Shown here one piece after another: positions 1 through 5,069 of a DNA stretch of 5,069 nt. Origin of the DNA: UBA11889 sp046582115. Its GTDB lineage: Bacteria; Pseudomonadota; Gammaproteobacteria; Pseudomonadales; Azotimanducaceae. The stretch's first letter is position 1; the number at the start of each line of letters is the position of its first letter. Where the stretch lies: NCBI GenBank assembly GCA_046582115.1, contig JAYGFA010000093.1:1-5069 (forward strand), written 5' to 3'. The notes beneath the pieces are model-generated. The model was not told the origin of the DNA, did not search any database, and was given only the letters and a program-made list of their open reading frames with translations. The translations under genes and the position numbers were made by a program.

Positions 1-228
1 AGTAAACAGTTTTGAGATCGAACAGATACTGTAGAGCGTGTCTGCGGTGGTGGGTATTTTTTCCGCAGGATTGGCGTGTCCGTAACCTCCGCTCCAGATC
101 AGTTCTTGGTCGACGACAAGACCAGCGGAAAGCCCGGGCAATTGTGCGTAGCACTGTTCAGACTCTAGCCAGGCATCGATGAGATGTAACGTCGATTGAA
201 CACGGGGGTGTCGTATCTTGTCGTTCAT
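1..228 (-). CDS. Serine hydrolase, beta-lactamase superfamily (class C / esterase-like), N-terminal part only
   Basis: The first 76 codons are in the window; the rest lies beyond the left edge. The start ATG (complement of 226-228) has an AGAGG Shine-Dalgarno site. The peptide begins MNDKIRHP and contains LPGLSAGLVVDQELIWSGGYG (residues 30-50), the usual first strands of this fold. TLYSICSISKLFT follows at 64-76. Its S70-I-S-K73 is the SxxK motif, which in class C beta-lactamases, DD-peptidases and EstB-like esterases supplies the nucleophilic serine and the lysine base. There is no signal peptide, so a cytoplasmic esterase, amidase or lactonase is more likely than a periplasmic antibiotic-resistance enzyme. 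It lies 91 bases downstream of the GcvT-like gene on the same strand and is probably co-transcribed. The YxN and KTG-type motifs lie outside the window, so activity and substrate cannot be judged. Confidence 0.88.
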   Translation of the reverse strand, partial: MNDKIRHPRVQSTLHLIDAWLESEQCYAQLPGLSAGLVVDQELIWSGGYGHANPAEKIPTTADTLYSICSISKLFT

Positions 229-234
229 GGCTAA

Positions 235-239
235 CCTCT
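235..239 (-). promoter_or_regulatory. Ribosome binding site of the serine hydrolase gene
   Basis: On the minus strand AGAGG lies 6 bases before the ATG at 228. It supports this start codon for the partial serine hydrolase. The 91-base gap to the upstream gene shows no convincing terminator, which fits a shared transcript. Confidence 0.6.
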
Positions 240-319
240 ATTGGGTAGATACAAATATTGAAACAGGGTGATCGGGCGGAATTTTTCGTGAACGAATGTA
301 CCCGCAACAATCGAAACGT

Positions 320-1525
320 TTAGCCACCATCCCCAAGCGGCGCGGGAACTTGGTTACGCCTTGCCAGTCTGATTAGTGGCCCGCGACTTAATTCAACAGC
401 CAGCGGCTGTCCATCTAAAAGGACCCAGTATTCATCCATTTTGGCGTAATCCTTTAGCAGGGAGACATTACCAATGGTTTTCTCCATTCCCCAGGACCAG
501 CTAACACAGTTGATCGACCCGACAACGACTGTTGAATCATCTTTGCTCGCATAGACGGGCAATCCCTCAACAGGTATGCGCTCATCAGCGGTTTGGAAGC
601 ACCGTATCAAGTATTGGCTACCATTCTCTTTACGGTGCCGAAGTGCATCCCTACCAACAAAATCGACAGCTTCAAGGTTCACTGTCCAACCCAATCCGAC
701 TTCGAAAGGATTGCGCTCAAAACCAGGCGCCGGATCTGCCTCGGTAGCAAAATCCCAACCAGCTACTACAAAGCCACCTTCGATTCGGCACGCCTCAAGC
801 GCACTCAACCCATAACCCGGGATGGCAATACCCATTTGCTCGCGGGCAGACACAATTTGCTGCATAAAACGGTCACAGAGCTCAGTTTTCATCCAAAATT
901 CGTACCCTAGGTCCGCGGTGAACCCCATCCTCGCCACAAGAATTTCGTCGTCTCCGAACGGGAACCAACGAAACGCATAGGGCGCGAGTAGATCTGAACC
1001 GCCGAATCCCATCTTGAGGGACGCTGTCGCTGAAAGTGGTCCTTGGAGCGCAACACCAACCATGCTGGTCGTGCAATCTCGTATGGACAGCCTCTTGCAA
1101 CCCAACTTTTCGGCCAGCTTAGTAAAGTACACGCTGTGGTCAATATCCGAGGGCATCAACAGGTAATCAAACTCTGAAAACTTGTAAGTAATGGCATCGT
1201 CTTTGATCGTGCCATCTTCATTACAGAATATGACGTACATGCCATGTAACGATTCTGCATCGCTGACCGGCCGAGTAAGCAGCCTGTCAAGGTAATAACC
1301 CGCATCATCACCGGTGATTCGGTACTTCCTCATCGGAGAAATGTCGAACATCGCACATTGCTGGCGAATCGCTTGATACTCCTGTTCCGAATTGCCGTAA
1401 TCGTAGGGTAAAACGTAACCATTCCAGTCAATATAGTCTTCGTCCAATCTGGCCTCGGCCAGAAACGTACCAAAGCTGTTGTTGGGTCTACGATTCAAGA
1501 ATTCAAAAAAACCGCTTTTCTTCAT
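320..1525 (-). CDS. GcvT-family folate-dependent aminomethyltransferase / O- or S-demethylase-like protein
   Basis: A 401-residue protein starting MKKSGFFEF; this ATG has a GGAGAG site 6 bases upstream. A GTG or ATG further upstream would add 27 residues that do not resemble the family. Landmarks in order are: MFDISPMRKYRITGDDA (59-75), the N-terminal GcvT fold; GTIKDDAITY (105-114), whose Asp matches the catalytic Asp of glycine-cleavage T-protein; LQGP (160-163); GFTADLGYEFW (201-211), the G-Y-T-G-E-x-G-Y-E equivalent; ACRIEGG (245-251); GRDAL (291-295) and VVGSINCVSWSWGMEKTIG (334-352), the C-terminal barrel. Relatives bind tetrahydrofolate and accept a methyl or methylene group (GcvT, DmdA for dimethylsulfoniopropionate, LigM for methoxyaromatics). 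No gcvH or gcvP is adjacent, and the T-protein GYTGE motif has diverged to GFTADLGYE, so a dedicated demethylase is more likely than a true T-protein. Substrate unknown. The C-terminus GPLIRLARRNQVPAPLGDGG is complete. Confidence 0.88.
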   Translation of the reverse strand: MKKSGFFEFLNRRPNNSFGTFLAEARLDEDYIDWNGYVLPYDYGNSEQEYQAIRQQCAMFDISPMRKYRITGDDAGYYLDRLLTRPVSDAESLHGMYVIFCNEDGTIKDDAITYKFSEFDYLLMPSDIDHSVYFTKLAEKLGCKRLSIRDCTTSMVGVALQGPLSATASLKMGFGGSDLLAPYAFRWFPFGDDEILVARMGFTADLGYEFWMKTELCDRFMQQIVSAREQMGIAIPGYGLSALEACRIEGGFVVAGWDFATEADPAPGFERNPFEVGLGWTVNLEAVDFVGRDALRHRKENGSQYLIRCFQTADERIPVEGLPVYASKDDSTVVVGSINCVSWSWGMEKTIGNVSLLKDYAKMDEYWVLLDGQPLAVELSRGPLIRLARRNQVPAPLGDGG

Positions 1526-1531
1526 GCTGTG

Positions 1532-1537
1532 CTCTCC
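1532..1537 (-). promoter_or_regulatory. Ribosome binding site fixing the start of the GcvT-like gene
   Basis: GGAGAG on the minus strand, 6 bases before the ATG at 1525. It decides in favour of the 401-residue product over the longer reading that begins at 1606. Confidence 0.65.
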
Positions 1538-1661
1538 GCATTGGAAGGCCCGTGAAGCGGTGTACCTAAATCCCGCACTCAAACGCGAACAGAACGATTT
1601 ATGCATCCCGACTCATCGTTCACGGAGACTTCTCCCGCACGTGTCGAGGACTACTCCTCAA

Positions 1662-1688
1662 GCTATACCTCCCCTGATGAAGCGTCAA
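1662..1688 (-). promoter_or_regulatory. Weak candidate promoter for the minus-strand operon
   Basis: Read on the minus strand, TTGACG (complement of 1683-1688) is followed after 15 bases by TATAGC (complement of 1662-1667). The -35 box is good, but the spacing is shorter than the usual 16-18, so this is tentative. It would start transcription about 130 bases before the GcvT-like start and lies downstream of the ACCTAAAG cluster for that direction. Confidence 0.25.
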
Positions 1689-1728
1689 AGCAGAGGAGGA
1701 TGGTTCCTAGATCATGTATGTAGTGCTG

Positions 1729-1796
1729 ACCTAAAGGGTTATTCACTTACCTAAAGTGCAGGCCCAAGAAGTCCTTTAGGTAAGGTTAAACCTAAG
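1729..1796. repeat. Cluster of ACCTAAAG half-sites
   Basis: ACCTAAAG occurs at 1729-1736 and again at 1749-1756, exactly 20 bp apart, which puts both on the same DNA face. It occurs inverted at 1774-1781. A degenerate copy, ACCTAAG, is at 1790-1796 and forms the right half of AGGTT-A-AACCT (1783-1793). Four related copies in 68 bp suggest cooperative binding by a dimeric regulator. The regulator family is unknown. Confidence 0.5.
1746..1784. repeat. Perfect 11-bp inverted repeat, probable operator
   Basis: CTTACCTAAAG at 1746-1756 is matched exactly by its reverse complement CTTTAGGTAAG at 1774-1784, with a 17-base spacer. The arm centres are 28 bp apart. It lies about 220 bp upstream of the GcvT-like start and about 145 bp upstream of the acyl-CoA dehydrogenase start, as expected for an operator serving both directions. 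The arms are AT-rich and no T-run follows, so a terminator is unlikely. The regulator is not encoded in the window. Confidence 0.6.
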
Positions 1797-1890
1797 CGTC
1801 TCGCCGAAACCTGTGATAGCTCTTAAGAAAGTATGCAGTGTACGAGATTCGCCTGGTGTTCCTCTGCTGCGTTGCACCTACTTTGCTACT

Positions 1891-1907
1891 GTTACCCGTC
1901 GGGTTAC
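1891..1907. repeat. Imperfect 17-bp palindrome just upstream of the acyl-CoA dehydrogenase start
   Basis: GTTACCCG-T-CGGGTTAC has arms that pair at 7 of 8 positions around a single central base. It ends 22 bases before the ATG at 1930 and 10 bases before the Shine-Dalgarno site. With a one-base centre it makes a better protein-binding palindrome than an RNA hairpin. It shares no motif with the ACCTAAAG cluster, so it could bind a second regulator, or be chance. Confidence 0.3.
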
Positions 1908-1917
1908 TTCTGCAAAA

Positions 1918-1923
1918 AAGAGG
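1918..1923 (+). promoter_or_regulatory. Ribosome binding site fixing the start of the acyl-CoA dehydrogenase
   Basis: AAGAGG lies 6 bases before the ATG at 1930. A GTG at 1813 in the same frame would add 39 residues, but that stretch does not resemble an acyl-CoA dehydrogenase N-terminus, so 1930 is preferred. Confidence 0.65.
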
Positions 1924-1929
1924 CAAGCC

Positions 1930-3201
1930 ATGGACTTCGACATTCCGGAAGACATCGCGGTGCTACTGAAACGCCTCGACGGTTTCATAGACGAGGTGAT
2001 CAAACCGCTCGAGCAGACCGACGATAACACACGTTTTTTTGACCACCGTCGCGAAGATGCTCGTACTGATTGGGAACGGGATGGACTGCCGAACGAAGCG
2101 TGGGAGGCGCTGCTGGAGAAGGCCAAACGCCTGGCGGACGACGCCGGCTTTTACCGCTATCCATTCCCGAAGCAGTACGGTGGTATGGACGGCACCAATC
2201 TTGGCATGGCGATTATCCGCGAGCACCTAGCAGCCAAGGGTCTAGGGCTGCACAACGACCTGCAGAACGAGCATTCCATCGTCGGCAACAACGTTGGGCT
2301 GTTATTGATGCTGGAATATGGCACCGAGGAGCAGAAGGCAGAATGGGTCAACGATCTTGCGGAAGGTAGGCGCGGCTTTGCGTTCGGTATCACCGAGCCT
2401 GATCACGGCTCCGACGCCACGCATATGGAAACCAGTGCCGTACGCGACGGTGACGAATGGATCATCAACGGTGAGAAAACGTGGAATACCGGTATCCATA
2501 AGGCGAAGTACGACCTGGTGATGGCCCGAATCAGCGGTAAAGCGGGCGACGCAGAAGGTATCACCGCGTTCTTGACGCCTATGGATACCCCTGGTGTGAA
2601 GATCGAGGAAATGTTGTGGACCTTTAACATGCCCACCGACCACGGCCGTGTCTCGTTCACGAACGTACGTGTCCCGCACGCTTCACTCTTCGGCGGCGAA
2701 GGCCGTGGCCTCCAGGTCGTTCAACATTTCTTCAACGAGAACCGCATCCGCCAGGCGGCATCAAGCCTCGGAGCCGCACAGTTCTGCATTAACGAAGCTG
2801 TGACGTATGCGCAAACGCGTAAACCGTTCGGCAAGCCCCTAGCCGATAATCAAGGCATCCAGTTCCCACTGGTCGAGCTGCAGACTCAGTGCGAGATGCT
2901 TCGGGCGCTGATCCACAAGACTGCGTGGTTGATGGACAAAGACGGCGCCTTCTCTGTCTCGGACAAGGTGTCGATGTGCAACTACTGGGCAAATCGTCTT
3001 TGCTGCGAAGCCGCCGATCGTGCCATGCAGGTGCACGGCGGCCTGGGCTATTCGCGGCATAAGCCTTTCGAGCACATATACCGCCACCACCGTCGTTACC
3101 GCATTACGGAAGGTGCGGAGGAAATTCAGATGCGCCGCGTCGCGGGCTACATGTTCGGCTACATGCAACAACGTGCGCCCAAAGGCGTTAGGGAAAGTTG
3201 A
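1930..3201 (+). CDS. Acyl-CoA dehydrogenase, FAD-dependent, of the kind paired with APH-like kinases
   Basis: A complete 423-residue cytoplasmic flavoprotein, slightly longer than the 380-400 typical of the family. The helical N-terminal domain is about 1-148. The FAD/substrate beta-domain follows, with GITEPDHGSD (153-162) and INGEKTWNTG (179-188). The C-terminal helical domain carries TRKPFG (296-301, FAD phosphate contact), MQVHGGLGYS (366-375) and RITEGAEEIQMRRV (391-404). E395 in TEG occupies the classical catalytic-base position, so the enzyme looks active. Family members normally make a 2,3-double bond in an acyl-CoA and pass electrons to ETF. Homologues next to APH-type kinases (ACAD10/11, LvaC) can instead remove phosphate from 4-phosphoacyl-CoA. 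The stop codon directly abuts the kinase start, indicating translational coupling. The substrate is inferred from the neighbour only; an ordinary branched- or short-chain acyl-CoA dehydrogenase is the alternative. Confidence 0.93.
   Translation: MDFDIPEDIAVLLKRLDGFIDEVIKPLEQTDDNTRFFDHRREDARTDWERDGLPNEAWEALLEKAKRLADDAGFYRYPFPKQYGGMDGTNLGMAIIREHLAAKGLGLHNDLQNEHSIVGNNVGLLLMLEYGTEEQKAEWVNDLAEGRRGFAFGITEPDHGSDATHMETSAVRDGDEWIINGEKTWNTGIHKAKYDLVMARISGKAGDAEGITAFLTPMDTPGVKIEEMLWTFNMPTDHGRVSFTNVRVPHASLFGGEGRGLQVVQHFFNENRIRQAASSLGAAQFCINEAVTYAQTRKPFGKPLADNQGIQFPLVELQTQCEMLRALIHKTAWLMDKDGAFSVSDKVSMCNYWANRLCCEAADRAMQVHGGLGYSRHKPFEHIYRHHRRYRITEGAEEIQMRRVAGYMFGYMQQRAPKGVRES
3190..3194 (+). promoter_or_regulatory. 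Ribosome binding site of the kinase, inside the dehydrogenase gene
   Basis: AGGGA lies within the last codons of the acyl-CoA dehydrogenase, 7 bases before the ATG at 3202. The upstream TGA (3199-3201) and this ATG touch with no spacer, so terminating ribosomes can restart directly. Confidence 0.6.
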
Positions 3202-4620
3202 ATGAGCGCGACGTTCGAGAAAAGCCTGGCCCAGGTTCTCATCCGCGAGATCCCAGGCTGCGCGAGTCTGGTATCGACCGAGCGGTTGTCGGGCGGAGCA
3301 AGCCAAGAAACGTACAAACTTATCATCACCGATGCGAGCGGCAATAGGTCGTTGTGCCTACGTCGTGCTCTCGACGGGACAGGCGCCGAGGTCGAGAGTG
3401 ATCTACAGGAGTCCGTCGGTCTACCAACCGAGGCGCTACTCATCTCCAGGGCTCGCGAAGCGTACGTGCCAGAGCCTGAAGTCCATTACGTTTTGACCGA
3501 ACAAGACGGTCTCGGTGAGGGGTTCGTCATGCAGTGGCTGGAAGGTGAAACCCTTGGTGCGCGCATCGTTCGTTCACCCGAGTTAGACGATGTCCGCCCC
3601 CGCCTTGCCCGCCAGTGCGGCGAGATTCTCGCACGCATTCACGCCATCGATCTCAAAGCCACTGGGCTCCGCGAAAAGTTGCAGACACAAACCCCCGAGA
3701 ATCTCGTCAATCAGACCTGGGAGCGTTATAAGCGTTTCAATACGCCACAACCGATGATCGATTACTCGGCGTGCTGGTTGCTGGATCATTTGCCGACCCA
3801 TTACGAAGCCACACTCGTTCACAATGACTTTCGCAACGGCAACCTGATGGTCAACGCGACAGGTATCATAGGCGTGCTCGATTGGGAGATTTCGCACATC
3901 GGCGACCCCATGCGCGATCTCGGGTGGATTTGCACCAACTCTTGGCGTTTCGGTCGTGCTGATTTACCCGTGGGCGGCTTCGGTATATACGAGGACTTCG
4001 CCGAAGCTTACGAATCGACCTCCGGTCGAAAGCTCAATCGAGACCACATCAAGTTCTGGGAGGTATATGGCTCGTTCTGGTGGGCCGTCACCACCCTTGG
4101 CATGGTGGAACGATTTCGCATTGGCCCCGACAAGACCGTAGAGCGTCCCGCCATTGGGCGACGCTGCTCGGAGGGCCAGATTGACTGCGCTAACCTGATC
4201 ATACGCGGGCCGGTGACGCTCATCGATCCACCGGACCAGGCGGACGATGATATGCCGGGTATCGACGAGCTGCTCGTCAGTGTGCGCGACTTCCTTCGGG
4301 CAGATGTGATGGATTCGTCCCGCGGACGCACGCAATTCCTGGCGCGGGTCGCGGGCAACTCGCTCGATATCGTACTGCGCGACGGTTCACTCGGCACTGA
4401 GCATCGACGACTCGAACTCGAACGGTTGCGCCTGATCTTTGCAAGTAAAGACGGGCTTTTGGATCTCCGATGGCAACTCGTTAATGGCTTGCGTGATGCC
4501 TCAATACCGCTAGACCACGATGGCGTGATCGCCCATCTGCGTGTCACCGTGGCCAATCAGGTGGCTATCGATCAACCGCGGTATTCTGGTCTGGCCACCG
4601 CGCTCGCGGTAAATGGGTAG
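3202..4620 (+). CDS. APH-family phosphotransferase with C-terminal DUF6285-like domain (LvaA-LvaB-like fusion)
   Basis: A complete 472-residue cytoplasmic protein in two parts. Residues 1 to about 345 are an aminoglycoside-phosphotransferase-fold kinase. The nucleotide loop is LSGGASQETYKL (29-40), with LCLRRALDG (51-59) next. The Brenner-type motif is VHNDFRNGNLMV (206-217), with D209 as catalytic base and N214 as metal ligand. DWE (227-229) replaces DFG and is followed by SHIGDPMRDLGW. ERPAIGRRCSEGQ (314-326) is typical of the ACAD10/11-associated branch rather than of antibiotic kinases. Residues about 352-466 (PGIDELLVSVRDFL to VAIDQPRYSGL) match my recollection of DUF6285, usually a separate small protein beside such kinases. 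In the levulinate pathway, LvaA with the small protein LvaB phosphorylates 4-hydroxyvaleryl-CoA. The inferred role is phosphorylation of a hydroxyacyl-CoA for the adjoining dehydrogenase. Aminoglycoside resistance is unlikely from the context. Confidence 0.9.
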   Translation: MSATFEKSLAQVLIREIPGCASLVSTERLSGGASQETYKLIITDASGNRSLCLRRALDGTGAEVESDLQESVGLPTEALLISRAREAYVPEPEVHYVLTEQDGLGEGFVMQWLEGETLGARIVRSPELDDVRPRLARQCGEILARIHAIDLKATGLREKLQTQTPENLVNQTWERYKRFNTPQPMIDYSACWLLDHLPTHYEATLVHNDFRNGNLMVNATGIIGVLDWEISHIGDPMRDLGWICTNSWRFGRADLPVGGFGIYEDFAEAYESTSGRKLNRDHIKFWEVYGSFWWAVTTLGMVERFRIGPDKTVERPAIGRRCSEGQIDCANLIIRGPVTLIDPPDQADDDMPGIDELLVSVRDFLRADVMDSSRGRTQFLARVAGNSLDIVLRDGSLGTEHRRLELERLRLIFASKDGLLDLRWQLVNGLRDASIPLDHDGVIAHLRVTVANQVAIDQPRYSGLATALAVNG

Positions 4621-4745
4621 GCGACCATCGGATGCGACTACCGGAATAGAGTTCCCAATATTCCCTTCCAAGCCGTCAGTTGAGAGGTTTACTAGTAACG
4701 TTAAGGGATGAGACTGGGGGGGGCTTTTTGGGAGACTTCCTAGCC

Positions 4746-4770
4746 CACCAAGCCAATTGTTGGTGTTTCT
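4746..4770 (+). terminator. Weak candidate terminator after the kinase gene
   Basis: CACCAA (4746-4751) pairs with TTGGTG (4760-4765) around an 8-base loop that is itself partly self-complementary (CAATTG), and TTTCT follows. The stem is short and the T-run poor, so intrinsic termination is uncertain. It lies 125 bases after the kinase stop. Confidence 0.25.
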
Positions 4771-4844
4771 AGGCAGATACAAAAGAGTCTTTCTGTTGGT
4801 AGAGGGCGAGTTCGGCAGACATCGCCCCTACTCAGGTTGTTAGA

Positions 4845-4888
4845 CACTTCAAAACACAGTTGGCAGGGTCACTGGAATACTTGAAGTG
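4845..4888. repeat. 8-bp inverted repeat with long spacer
   Basis: CACTTCAA (4845-4852) and TTGAAGTG (4881-4888) are exact reverse complements 28 bases apart. Function is unknown, and chance is possible at this length. Confidence 0.25.
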
Positions 4889-4896
4889 GCGTTGGA

Positions 4897-4917
4897 AAGT
4901 TTCAACGCGTGAAACTT
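4897..4917. repeat. Compact 21-bp palindrome, possible operator
   Basis: AAGTTTCA (4897-4904) and TGAAACTT (4910-4917) are exact reverse complements separated by ACGCG, giving a symmetric site centred at 4907. The size and spacing suit a dimeric helix-turn-helix repressor. It lies about 40 bases before the possible start codons at 4956 and 4959, where an operator would be expected. It does not share the ACCTAAAG motif of the upstream divergent region. Confidence 0.4.
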
Positions 4918-4955
4918 GCCGTACAAACAGGCGAGAGATCCTCCTAATAGACCAA

Positions 4956-5069
4956 ATGATGAGGGAGCCTATTAAGCTCTCAAGCAATGGAATAACAATG
5001 AAAAAGGATGGATTAGCTGTGGAGGCTGAAGGAGTTTTGGTGCAGAGGGTTAGCTACGCCTCTCGCCGA
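4956..5069 (+). CDS. Possible N-terminus of an unidentified protein, running off the right edge
   Basis: The frame is open without a stop from 4803 to the window end. Tandem ATG codons at 4956 and 4959 and another at 4998 are possible starts. From 4959 it reads MREPIKLSSNGITMKKDG, then LAVEAEGVLVQRVSYASRR. No strong Shine-Dalgarno site precedes any of these ATGs. The last 20 residues faintly recall the first strands of an ABC-transporter ATPase, but no Walker motif is in view and I do not assign a family. With only 38 codons visible it could be a chance open frame. Confidence 0.3.
   Translation, partial: MMREPIKLSSNGITMKKDGLAVEAEGVLVQRVSYASRR

Larger units (their letters stand above)
1526..1929. 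promoter_or_regulatory. Divergent intergenic control region
   Basis: These 404 bases separate the start codons of two oppositely transcribed genes, so they must hold both promoters. No open reading frame here has coding character: the in-frame extensions of both flanking genes look unlike their families. The middle holds a cluster of ACCTAAAG half-sites, including a perfect 11-bp inverted repeat. An imperfect palindrome lies close to the acyl-CoA dehydrogenase start. A GAGGA-CTAC-TCCTC inverted repeat is at 1646-1659. No convincing sigma-70 promoter was found for the plus strand. The length leaves a long leader on at least one side. Confidence 0.7.
4621..4955. other. Downstream intergenic stretch with small inverted repeats
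   Basis: No gene of convincing coding character is seen on either strand. The minus-strand reading at 4510-4782 overlaps the kinase end and looks random. The stretch contains GGAATA/TATTCC (4643-4648, 4659-4664), a run of eight G followed by CTTTTT (4716-4729), a weak hairpin (4746-4765), GGGCGA/TCGCCC (4804-4809, 4822-4827), and two 8-bp inverted repeats before 4920. It probably holds the end of the kinase transcript and the control region of whatever begins near 4956. Confidence 0.5.

Noticed and set aside
593..910. 105-codon plus-strand open frame inside the GcvT-like gene
   Set aside because: It lies opposite well-conserved GcvT-fold coding sequence and the product has no plausible domain.
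1479..1754. 91-codon plus-strand frame across the GcvT-like start
   Set aside because: It overlaps the start and ribosome binding site of the minus-strand gene, has low-quality sequence, and ends in the operator cluster.
1746..1784. Transcription terminator or integron attC-like site
   Set aside because: The stem is AT-rich with a 17-base loop and no T-run, no integrase or cassette structure is present, and the position between divergent starts fits an operator.
1813..1929. GTG start extending the acyl-CoA dehydrogenase by 39 residues
   Set aside because: The extra residues do not resemble the family, and the ATG at 1930 has a properly spaced AAGAGG.
2839..3306. 155-codon minus-strand open frame opposite the end of the dehydrogenase
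   Set aside because: It covers the conserved HGGLGYS and TEG motifs of the plus-strand gene in antisense and crosses a gene junction, with no family likeness.
4008..4556. 182-codon minus-strand open frame opposite the kinase
   Set aside because: Its product is rich in Ser and Arg with no recognisable motif, and it lies wholly opposite a kinase with clear conserved motifs. It is an antisense shadow.
3202..4620. Aminoglycoside resistance gene
   Set aside because: The APH fold is shared, but the IGRRxSE signature, the DUF6285-like tail and the coupled acyl-CoA dehydrogenase point to acyl-CoA metabolism.

Overview
The window looks like bacterial chromosomal DNA carrying a catabolic, probably lipid or organic-acid degrading, locus. 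Genes are densely packed with Shine-Dalgarno-like sites. The protein families (GcvT-fold folate transferase, class C beta-lactamase-like hydrolase, acyl-CoA dehydrogenase, APH-type kinase with a DUF6285-like tail) fit a Proteobacterium or Actinobacterium with a versatile acyl-CoA metabolism. Nothing in the sequence fixes the genus. There are no rRNA, tRNA, CRISPR or transposase signals.

Layout: on the minus strand, a GcvT/DmdA/LigM-like folate-dependent aminomethyltransferase or demethylase (1525 to 320) is followed 91 bases downstream by the N-terminus of a serine hydrolase of the beta-lactamase superfamily (228 to 1, running off the window). On the plus strand, an acyl-CoA dehydrogenase (1930-3201) abuts an aminoglycoside-phosphotransferase-like kinase (3202-4620); the stop and start codons are directly adjacent. 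The two pairs diverge from a 404-base intergenic region (1526-1929). It holds a perfect 11-bp inverted repeat and further copies of the same ACCTAAAG half-site, the best candidate for a shared operator. After 4620 comes a stretch of low coding character with several small inverted repeats, then a possible gene start that runs off the right edge.

Functional reading: the dehydrogenase/kinase pair is the bacterial two-gene counterpart of the fused eukaryotic ACAD10/ACAD11 proteins. It also resembles the LvaA/LvaB/LvaC set of the levulinate pathway, in which a 4-hydroxyacyl-CoA is phosphorylated and the phosphate then eliminated by an acyl-CoA dehydrogenase homologue. Here the kinase carries a C-terminal DUF6285-like domain, so the LvaA-like and LvaB-like parts appear fused in one polypeptide. 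The best hypothesis is a hydroxyacyl-CoA activation and dehydration module facing a C1-transfer/hydrolase module across a common regulatory region. The substrates cannot be read from sequence alone.
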